Part shown: positions 13,669-23,354 of the stretch, piece by piece
Layout: the number at the start of each line of letters is the position of its first letter
How positions within the stretch are numbered: the stretch's first letter is position 1
Source: Certhia americana
Lineage: Eukaryota > Chordata > Aves > Passeriformes > Certhiidae
Assembly: GCA_018697195.1 (NCBI GenBank)
Contig: CM031878.1
Coordinates: forward strand, 65,355,401-65,419,400
DNA: 64,000 nucleotides
Reading direction: 5' to 3'
Made by a program: the position numbers and the translations under genes
The notes under the pieces: generated by a model
Databases searched by the model: none
Seen by the model: only the letters and a program-made list of their open reading frames with translations
What the model was told of the DNA's origin: nothing

Positions 13669-13749
<81 letters not shown>
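13669..13749. repeat. (GATA)n tetranucleotide array, about 20 units
   Basis: 81 bases of uninterrupted ATAG/GATA repeat. Purity and length suggest a polymorphic microsatellite. The SIYL repeat in the reverse-strand frame here is the array read as codons. Confidence 0.98.
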
Positions 13750-13860
13750 AGAAACAGTGGATATGTTAAATGGATTAGAATTTGATAATGAGTCAGCAAT
13801 AGAAAAAAATCCAATTGTCAAGCGATCTAATTTACACCAAAGTAAATGCCCAAATGGATA

Positions 13861-13904
13861 GGTTGGTTGGTTGGTTGGTTGGTTGGTTGGTTGGTTGGTT
13901 GGTT
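13861..13904. repeat. (GGTT)n tetranucleotide array, 11 units
   Basis: 44 bases of perfect GGTT, lying 111 bases after the GATA array. The WLVG and TNQP repeats of the frames across it (13827-14206) are the array read as codons. Confidence 0.98.
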
Positions 13905-16442
13905 TTTGATTGATTGTTTGATAAAAAGAAAGTCTTGTTTTCCTGTGTGGTCCAATTCTGCATGTCTGTTTGAAGAAGTGGTCTTTCTGCAGGTAAATAT
14001 GTTTGGGTTTGCCAGAAATAAGTTACAATATAAATCCTCAATGTTATACAGCATAAGGAGAATAAGTCCCAGAACTGAGAAACATGTAGCAGTGAACAGT
14101 GTTTCTTATGAGTGCTCTTCCTGACAAGTCTTATGAGAATAGCATTTGTCATACAGTTCAATGTTGCTAAGTAAATATTTGTTTTATTGTTTTGATAAAC
14201 CACCATCTAACTTGCTTCTTTTTTTTTTTTTTTATTCAAAGTAACCTAATTATGTGTTATCTTTGCAAATAAGCAGAATGTTAATTAGGCAGCATTGTTC
14301 TGAATACCCACTTCACAATGTTGTCTTTACTGATTTCAGTTACCAAAGTAATATTTTCATGTGATGCTAATACTGAAGCAAAATATGCATGGTTTCTTGG
14401 TGATTCATCTGGAAAATGATAAAAACATTCAGAATAATTCACAATTATATATCTGAGTAACTAGAAAAATGTCGAGTTGCTTGAACTAATCATTTTGCCT
14501 TGGTCTTTGGTCTTGGTCTTGGAAGACCCCATCCAAACTAAGGCATTTAAAATCTTTGCTGCTGAAGGCTGTCCAATCTTTGTTGTAAATAGCAATTTGA
14601 CAAAGAAATTACATGTATTAAAAAAATTAGCTTGTACCTTGTAGTGTCTCTAAATGACCATTTTAAGTCTGTCTTTTAAATAAAGAAATCACAAGATACT
14701 GCTGTCTTTAGTCACTGTATCTTTATACATGCTCATTTTCTCTTTTGCACAAATAAAATATGTTTCAAATATGTGATTGGTTTTATTTGTCTCGAAGTGG
14801 AAAGAGGAAAGCTAAAGCCTAACGAGGTTAAAACTAATCAAAGAAAAAGCAGAAGAGCCGCAGAGGAATGAAAATCAGATTAAGGTCTGAAGCAGCAGGA
14901 GGAAGCGGCAGCAAGACTCAAATTGTGAAGTGACATAACGAGCGGTGACACAAACAAAAAATAGTCTCCAGGAGTAGTGAGTGACCCCAAGACTTTTACT
15001 GGAGTTCTGTAGGAGGATGCTTCAGAGTGACAATCCGTAAGTGTCATATCCTGAATTAGAAGGATTTTCATAGCTAGAGCCTAGTTTTAAAAAGCAACAG
15101 GAGCCAGATCCCTCAAAAGACATTTGCTATGTTCTCAGAAATATTAACAGGGAAAAAGTTGTAAACACTGAAAAAGCCCTTGTCTATGTTTTTTTCTTCA
15201 CATTTTTGTCTTCACGAGGAACTTTGTATTAGCACAGTTAGATGCCTCTGCAGAAGCGGTATTTTAATAGATACAAGATTTCTCAGAAGTGACACTTTGA
15301 GTCACAGAGTGGAAGTTACTCAGACAGTCAAACTTGGAGACATAGTTAAACTTTGCAAGCGTCTGAAGGAGAGATAAAATAATGGTACATTTTAGAAAGG
15401 AAAAACTGTTGAAATTCAACTTAAGAGAGATCGAGTGCTTCTTGCTCAAGCAGAGCTATTTCTTTTCCCCTTCTGGATAAACATTGAAGAGTGAGTATTT
15501 TGGAATCACTTAAAAAAAGAAAAAAATTATGCTGGAATAGTAATTTTCATAACTAAGAGATTATGCACTGATCTCTGGAAAATAGTCATCTATACAATGA
15601 ACTAACTTTTGTAATAAGAATATTCTTCTAGCAAAACAGCTTTACATCTAAAGTTACATACACTGACAGAGAAAAGGACAAAGTTAGAAACATTCAGTTA
15701 GCATGTGAAAATAAAAAAGAAACTCAGATTAGGAAATATCTCTGAAGGATGATTCACATTTTTTATTTTCAAAGTGATAGATTTATGAAAGAAAAAATAA
15801 GTCTTGTGCCATCATTTTCTCCTTGTCATCCTAAGTGTCAAAAACTTGTAAGAATTTATGCTACTGATGCCAACTTTCCACACTCTGAGACTGCTGACAT
15901 GTTAAAATTTGTTATAATGCATTTTTTTAATTCCTCGTGGGAATTAAATGATGAACCACTTGCTTAACTGATGCCATGAGATCAGTAGGAGCAGGCATGA
16001 AAAATGTATTTGGTGGCACACAATACTTGATACTAAAGTTATTATCCTTTTATAACTGTTATTTTGTCCTGGAAAATTTAAGACAAACCATTATTATGAA
16101 AATTAATGTTAGAGTTCTTTATTCATTTCTGCTAACTCAAACATTTAATGAAGCTTTGGATGTTGCCTGTATAATTTTAAAAAATGCAAATGCATTAAAA
16201 TTTAGTGAAGGTTGAAGAATTTTAGCATTTTGATAGTTTTTGTTAAAAAATGACTGCTACACTGAGCTCGTAACAGGGTTTAGCAGTTCCCTAATAAGAC
16301 ACTATTTTTATGTTTTTTTTCTTTAATTTTTAGTTTTTCAAATTTTCTAATGTCCACACAAGCAGAAATTAAAAAAAAAAAAAAACACAAACAAACAAAC
16401 AAAACCTCAAAGGTAAATATGACTGCAATTTATTAAATGGTA
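13905..16442. other. AT-rich unique sequence, no gene seen
   Basis: No gene or transposon recognised. Contains a T run (14219-14233) and, at the right end, an A run followed by CAAA units (16371-16403) just before the CR1 fragment. The short frames (15180-15377, 15749-16215) have no features of a protein family. Confidence 0.55.
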
Positions 16443-16872
16443 GAAAGGAAGACGCAGGGAACTACAGACTAGTGAGCCTAGCAAGAACACAGGGCAGATC
16501 TTCAGACCAGAAATGTTAAGGCTCATGCAAGACAATGAAGTCTGACACGTGGCTTCAGTAAAAGCAAATCTTGTCCAACCAGCCTGGTGGCCTTCTAGCA
16601 TGCAGGGGCTAAATGAGTTGGTAGATGTCATCTGCTTAGATTTCTGTAAGACCTTCAACGTGATCCCTCATGACAGCCTCATCTCCAAACTGGATTTGAA
16701 GGGCAGGCTATTCTGTGGAAGAGGAGTTGGCTGGCTGGATTTGACTGGAGCCTTGGCTGGATGGGGCCCCGAGCAGCAAGGTCTCGTGGGTGGCATCCAT
16801 GCCCATGATGGAGGCTTGGGAATAGATGAATGTTAAAGTCCCTTACAAACCAATCCATTCTATGATTTTGTG
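16443..16872 (+). mobile_element. CR1 LINE, internally deleted, forward strand
   Basis: The left part matches the CR1 reverse-transcriptase region: GNYR-like start, then DVICLDFCKTFNVIPHDSL, the family motif around the first catalytic aspartate (16621-16680), and SKLD. At about 16735-16745 it jumps to the CR1 3' end: the GGCTGGATGGGGCC block, then a CCCATGATGGAGG-like block, and a terminus CCATTCTATGATTTTGTG. About a kilobase or more of ORF2 normally between these parts is missing. This is either an internal deletion or a chimeric insertion. It lies opposite in strand to the CR1s at 12.5, 41 and 62 kb. Confidence 0.88.
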
Positions 16873-19159
16873 AGCTACAAAGATATTTGTATTGCAGTAT
16901 GATCTCCACTAACACTAATAACAGTTTTAATTACTGTTTCTTTATCCCTCTTCCTTTGCAGCAAGATGTCAGACATATGGGATGTCTTCACAGACACATT
17001 ACATAAGTATGATTCCTCAAAGGCCCAGTGAATAATTAATCAAAAATTAAGGACTACATACTCCATTGAAAAGTGAGCCTTACAAAGGCTTGTAGAACCT
17101 TTCTGAACAGATGTCCTACTAACATAAAGTAATTTTTAATTGATCTTGTGATTCCTGTGAACATCATTATGTGTTTGTAAGGCAAGGATATTCTATCAAT
17201 CTATTAGGACATCCCCAGAAAATATCTTTCCTCTGCATCATAATCAGATTCACCAGATCAACAGAACACAATCAGCTGGAAAATTTAAAGTAAAGACTTT
17301 TGCTTAATTTGCTCTTTGGTTATCACAAATATAACAAGTCTATACTTCAGTTCACATAAAAATAGAGTTTTGTTGCTCAACTCTCAGAAAAGAAGCACAT
17401 GATCAGCCTATTCTGAAAGTTCTTTTGTATTATCTAGATTTTTTCTCTAACAAATGTTCCTTACTAAAATTGACTAGAATAGGTGCCAATGTAGTAGCTA
17501 CAGGGATCTGAGCAACCAGCAAAGACTTAGGGAAGCAATGCTGCTAAGCAAGAAATAGTTAATATATTGCTTTCATGAAAGTATTTTTTAAAAGACTGTT
17601 CATATGTTCAGTCAAAAACACACTCTCATGAATGAATCTTACCATGTGTTCACTAAGCATGTGCAAGCATGAAAGGCTCAGCTCCATGAACCCTCTTGTT
17701 GTAACTAATTGGTAGGCTTCTAAAAAAACACCTACAACTAAAACACCTCAGAAGGCTCACATGTACTGGAATGGATCAAAGCACATTCTTACAGTACACA
17801 TTAAAGAGAAATTGAAATATTTCTTGGAAAAAAAAGGTTTCTGTGGAAAAAATACATCAATAAAATCTGAGACTCTCAGCTGTATGGAAGAGCTTCAAAT
17901 TTATCTGAAATCTCACAATAAATGTAATTTAAACAATAAAAGATTTCAGCAGGAAGATTTGCTAAGTACTGCTGCTATGCAGGTAAAGTGCATGGTACTT
18001 AAGGGTGATAAAAACCAAGTGAAATTAACATTACTAAAACTAATTTTACAAATTACAAATATTCATACTAAAAGCTTGAGAAGTTCTTTGGAAATATTCT
18101 TCATGATATTTCTATCCTAAATGAAGCATTTGCTTCCTATTATGTCAGCCTTCTTTATTCAAAGGTGCATTTATTTTCCTTTTTTAGCACTTGGCATGAG
18201 AGCTTTCTACGCCTGCTCATCAGCTGGCATTTCTTGGCATTTCTTGGCATTTCAATAAATTGATCTCACCAGCTTACATCACAAAAGTATTTTGTCCCCT
18301 AATGTTCAGCAAATGTTTCTTCTGTTCTATTACATAAGGCACAGTACTCAGCAGTTAAATCTCATTAACTTACTTGATTTTGCTATGAAATCCTCATACT
18401 AGTGTATGTTTCTGCCTACTCAATAAATGGCAGAAAACCACTGCCACTTATTTTCATGATAAAATGAAAAATAAAATCATTCTAATTTAAGAGCTATATA
18501 TTTTCTTCTGCATTTAAGCCACATTTAAACAGCTAAGATACAGATAAAGAATGTAAGATGTAAACTAATTGCAATAGGAGAATTTTTAATTTTTTTGGTG
18601 GCAAAAAAAAAAAAGTCTAAACCCAAAAACGTTTACCTGAACAGTAGAAAATCAACAGTTTCTAAGCTATTATTTTGGAAAGGAGGAAGTAAGACATCTA
18701 GTTATGTAGAAAATGCATCGATCCTTAGAAACTAAAAAAACCCTTTGGCATAGAGAGTGAGAAAAATTACTCTAACACAGGTAACTAATTTTTAGAGATA
18801 CTAAGAAGATAAAAGCTACTCAGGGCTTTTACTCACACATTTATCACTGATTTACAGAGTTTGAAAGAAGAGCAATATAACAGTCAAGTGTCTGAAAATA
18901 GTACTCAGTAAAGCTTTTCAAGTGGTTAGGTTTTGTGATCACTTGGTTCATCTTCATTAATTAATCTACCAAAAAAGTTACTGCTGAAGTTGTTAGAAGG
19001 AAGAAAAGTTAGCCTTCTATTTTTAAATAGTGAGACAATGTCTCTTTTTAACACAGTAATTAGCAACATGCTGTGCCCTCTGACTAATGACTCAAGCTGC
19101 TCCCATATGGACTTCTAGGATGACGGCGGCTTTTCTGCCAATCTGCAATTTTGCTAAGC
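16873..19159. other. AT-rich unique sequence, no gene seen
   Basis: The forward 119-codon frame (17761-18120) is lysine-, leucine- and asparagine-rich, as expected of chance frames in AT-rich DNA, and I recognise nothing in it. A three-copy 10-base tandem repeat TGGCATTTCT is at 18225-18253, and an A run lies near 18604. Confidence 0.55.
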
Positions 19160-19770
19160 AAGGACTCCCCCAAGGCTGGTCTGGACACAGATGCCACTCC
19201 CTACCTGACTGTGCAGCTCCTGGATGTTTGGGATACAGATGAGACAGGGCCAACTGATATGGTGAATTAAGGATGGTTTATTGCAAAATCAGTCTCATGG
19301 AAGGGTGAGACCTTGTTACATTCGGCACCACGACGCCAGAAAACCATCTTAATTCTACCTACAATGTCTTTTATAAATTTCTTATCCGATCAACTACTTC
19401 CACAAAGTTCTCTAGCATTTTCATAAACCAATCTTTAATTGCTATGATTGCTATGTTTCTAATGCAATGCTTCTCTTCATCCAATCATATAATTCTACAA
19501 AAACTAACTGCTGTACCTTCTACTTTTAACAACTCTGTAACAGGTTGTATTACCAAACTCTAATATTTTCTAAGATCTTGCTTAACATAATTATTTGCTC
19601 ATATGTGGCATATTTCTCCTTAAAACATATTTCTATATAAACTAAAAATGCCCGTTTCACTTCTACTCTTCTAAATCCACCAGGTCTTCTTCAAGGCTTT
19701 AGGTCAAACATCATATCCATCTCAAACTCTGAGCCCAGAGGGTTCCCTGGGCCTACATTTCTCAAACCTG
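19160..19770 (-). mobile_element. Retroviral LTR, reverse strand
   Basis: Read on the reverse strand this has LTR architecture. A long AT-rich U3 is followed by a TATA box TATAAAAG (19368-19375). A clean AATAAA (19277-19282) sits 86 bases after the TATA box. About 100 bases of mixed U5-like sequence follow, ending near 19160. I cannot fix the TG/CA ends or a target duplication. No gag or pol sequence is adjacent, so it is a solo LTR or fragment. The family was not identified. Confidence 0.65.
19368..19375 (-). promoter_or_regulatory. Putative LTR TATA box
   Basis: TATAAAAG on the reverse strand, 86 bases upstream of AATAAA at 19277-19282. The spacing fits a transcription start at about 19340 and an R region of roughly 70-80 bases. 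Activity cannot be judged. Confidence 0.5.
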
Positions 19771-20235
19771 GACATTGTCACCTGCCCAAGGGAGAGAGGC
19801 TCTTACTCAGAGTGTTCACACACCATGTACTATGAACAGACACAGCGGTCTTTTCCCACATTGTAACTCCAAAATCCACATCTTTTTCCATGCTTGCCGT
19901 TTGGAGATCCTGGGGTTTGTTGTTATTCCTTATGCCAGTCCAACAGCAAACATTGGGGTTTTGTCAGCTCTTTCACCCAGTAATGCCATCCCTGCTAGCT
20001 TCGCTGGTGTGTGTGCATCCCCAGAGCTCAGGTCCTGAGGCTGGCAGTGTTGCTTACAGCACTTCCCTGCCCACCGAACACGCAGAGCCACAGCCACATC
20101 CCCACCAGGCACTGGGAGAGAAAGTTGGTGCAGTCTCTGCCCCCCTGTCCCCAAGCCAGGCAGGTCAGGTGAGAAAGACTTCTGAAAGGGCAAATATCAG
20201 CAGTCTGGAAAGAGTGACACACCAATATGACCAGA
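19771..20235. other. GC-rich tract adjacent to the LTR
   Basis: Clearly more GC-rich than the window, with overlapping frames on both strands (forward 87 and 131 codons, reverse 87 and 65 codons). Such mutual openness reflects composition, since stop codons are AT-rich, and none resembles a protein. It may be further U3 or flanking retroviral sequence of the 19.2-19.8 kb LTR, or a separate old repeat. Confidence 0.4.
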
Positions 20236-21798
20236 AGCTACAAAAATCCCAGTTAATATGGCTAACACCCCACACTCACAATTAATATACAGAAATAATA
20301 ACTGGCCAACCAATAGACATTGTTGTATAGTATTAAGAGACCTCTACAGGAATGAGTAGCCAATTTCTGTCATGCTGATTTGTTTCATTTAGCCAAAGCA
20401 CAGGAAAGGCAATAGTAAAAAAAATTGCTTCTTTTTTTTTTTTTTTTTTTTGGTAATAATGAGGAAGAAGCTAAAGGAAACAATACTGATAGAGCTTTTT
20501 ATTTCCTTTGCTTTTTAAAAATCTTTCACATCAACTTCTAAAAAATTGTACTCAGTCCTCAGATATAATGGAGTAACTAGGACTTTTGCCAATAGCTCCT
20601 GGTTTACTTTAAGTCCATTATAGAATGCACTATCAATTTTAGTGCCTGCTTTAAAAATATTTTTGCAATGATTTATTTTAACCTCTTTCAAAATTGACAG
20701 TTTCTTCATTAAAATTGATGAAAACATTCAGCTAAGCATAGTAAAAATTATTACAGGAATGACCTGATGTTAATTATTGTCAAAAAAATATTAGTTCATA
20801 AATTACTTTAAACCAGGAAAAACTGATTATAATTATTATATCTGACCACACTGATCTCTGTGAGATGTTGTAATTTGAGATTTTTTTTTCTTGAATGAAC
20901 CTTTAACATATTTCTGTTCCAAAGTGTGGCAAAGATGATCAGTTTTAAACTCCGTATGGATAAAATAGAAGATGCACAATTTTTATCACTGTGACATTGA
21001 AATGAATTTAAAGGCATTATATCCAATTGTGTGTTTTTAAGGTACTCTTCTGAGTTTATTATTCTTAGCTCAACTGAATTTCAATATGCTCTTGGGGTAT
21101 TTTTTAAACTGAAACTTGCACAAATGAAGCTGAAATCAACAAATATATTTATTTTCTCAATTCTCAGATATTTTTGGCTAAGAAAAAAACTACATTTGAT
21201 GATTTGATCAGCCTTAAATAAGTAACTTTGAAACGAAAATTAGAAATTAAAAGGGTGAATACATGCACAATTATTTTAAGTACTAAATTTTTTCCAAACC
21301 ATCTCTTTGTATCATGCTACTTCAGGGCATATAGTATTCCTTACACATTGCATACTTTTCAAAAAGTGCCTAATAAATGATTCATTATGCAAATGTTTAA
21401 TATTCTAGTTATACATGGGTTTTGTTTTATTATGTTGCTTCTTCACAAACTGATTGCAACAATCCCTGTGCAACTCATCATTTTTTAATGGTGCCTCAAA
21501 TGTCACACACACACATTACACTGATGGTGGTCTTACAGTTGTCATTCCAAACTGTCATTATTCAGACTTTCCCTTTTATTTTCTGGGTCAAACTGTTGGC
21601 CTGTTGTATCAGATTCTGACTGGGAATCCTGTCCAGCCTGAGATTCACAAGGATACCCATCTTTCTCTTCAGAAGGTGTTGAAGTTTCAGTTTGTAACCT
21701 GACAGAAACATCAATTATGTCTAGTGCTTTAAGTTTGCCAATTTGAGATTTCCCAGCTAATTAATAAACGCACTAATTAATGTAGTAAGTTTATTTTT
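20236..21798. other. AT-rich unique sequence, no gene seen
   Basis: Contains a 20-base T run (20432-20451). No gene or transposon recognised. Confidence 0.55.
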
Positions 21799-23354
21799 TG
21801 CTGTGAGATAGGATTAGGACAATAGTAAAAGATGTTTAAACTTGAAAAGGTATAAAGAAATCTTTATTAACAGAATTAAAAGGAACATAATAAGAAAACT
21901 TTTCTACTGACAACGTAGAGGCAGAACTTGGGACTATTAGTCAGTTTACTTCCTCTGAAATCGTTTCCCTCAGTTCACTTAGAGAGAAGAGTTCCTCTTG
22001 CCATACTATAGAGACTTCTACAAGAAAAAAGTTTTTCTTGTGGCTTCAATGTCACTGCAAATGGCTGCCCAGGACAGGAAATCTCTTTGCAGTGTGAAAG
22101 TCCATCCCACGTTTGCAGGTTTTTTTCACATCTGTTTTCATCGTCTATTTCAATTTATTGGGGTGCTATTTTAAGGATGAGCTGTTAGAGCATACAGTAA
22201 AAATTCACTTAGTCCATCTCTGGGACTAGAGGTTTTCTACTACTATCTCTATGGCAAGGATTCTCATTTCTTCATGTTCAAGTTTCTCACTGGATCTAAG
22301 CAACATCCATCTGCTTCAACTACTGGTGTCTTGGCTCTCAGCTGTGCTAGAATGCTACATCACCTCAATGCATTTCTATGAGTTATAAGGAAACAAAAAC
22401 AAAGTCTGGTATATCAAATACATCTTCACTATAGCTTCATAGAATTTCAAGCATCTTTTCAATCCCCTCCATCTAGCATTAGCTTCTCTTTACTGACCTC
22501 AGAGTCCTATGTTATTTTTCCTTCTCTTAATTCTGGAGAGAAACGGTGTTCTTAGAGTCATTTGTTCTCAAGCTTTACCATTAATTGAAACAGTTTTTGT
22601 AAAGTCTTATAACGCTGAAATGTTGATCTGGTCAAAACTCTGCATGGGGAACATGGCTCGCCATGCCTTGCTGTAGGCCTTGTGGCAAAAGCTGGCCATG
22701 CCAGCTCGACTCTGCTGGGGTGTTGAAAACAGGAAAAGCTGCCACCAACACTTTTATCCTTCTGTCTGTAATAAAACTGACTTAAGGCGGCTGAGCACAC
22801 AGAGTTCATTCCCAGCCATGCCGAGGTGTCCGTGTGAGATCGCCCCGGCCCCTCCAATCCCGGTCTGCAATGGCGATGGCTGCAGGGCTGCTCCTGGCCC
22901 AGGGACACTCTCTCCTAAGCTGCCCTCGGTGCTAACACAGTCTCTGCCTGGCACAGTCTGGCAGGCTCTGCTAGGAAAGGGATTGTCCCTGCTGGCAAAG
23001 AGCCCTAGCTGTCCACTGGGATAAGGCCTGGTGGGCTCCTTGGTGAAGGGCTCAGCAGCCCTCTGGGACAGAGTTTGTCAGCTCCTCAGTGAGGGGTTCG
23101 GCAGCCCGCTCACCACCCCTCTGGAGACAGAAAAACCTTGGCCAGGCCATGAGGGCTAGCCCAGACCCCATCATGCGGGCCAAGCCAGGACCAGCCTGCA
23201 TCCAGTCCACCACCTCTTCCATGGCCAGAAGCCAAGAGAGCTATTCCTGGGGTTTTTTTGTCTTAAGATGTGTATTTACAAAAGGCGTATCCACCCTTTT
23301 CCTTGATCCAATCAGGCGTCAATATAACAAAATTGTCCAGTTAGAGCCAAAACA
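21799..23354 (-). mobile_element. LTR of a three-copy family, reverse strand (longest copy)
   Basis: Homologous, by reading both, to the forward copy at 47.47-48.44 kb. Shared blocks on the reverse strand, in order: a head starting TGTTTTGGC (boundary 23354), a conserved segment with ACAATTTTGTTATATTGACG (23317-23336), CATCCTTAAAATAGCACCCC (about 22170), TTGAAGCCACAAGA (about 22050), the poly(A) region GTTAATAAAG (signal 21863-21868) and the tail CCTAATCCTATCTCACAGCA (21799-21818). The copy is longer than its relative because of a GC-rich core at about 22660-23260. No target duplication is seen. The 114-117-codon frames in the core are shadows. Confidence 0.8.

Noticed and set aside
13669..13904. 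CRISPR-like regular repetition
   Set aside because: The repeats are 4-base microsatellites without spacers; no array in the window has a repeat-spacer structure.
13827..14206. Frames with WLVG or TNQP repeats
   Set aside because: They are the (GGTT)n array translated.
16940..17020. Pyrimidine tract ending in TTTGCAG, like a splice acceptor, followed by a short open stretch
   Set aside because: No matching donor or conserved peptide follows; such acceptor look-alikes are common in AT-rich DNA.
17761..18120. 119-codon forward lysine-rich frame
   Set aside because: Lys/Leu/Asn-rich composition is what AT-rich DNA gives; no motif or conserved pattern.
19890..20285. 131-codon forward frame in a GC-rich tract
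   Set aside because: Overlaps equally open frames on the other strand, lacks domains and abuts an LTR.
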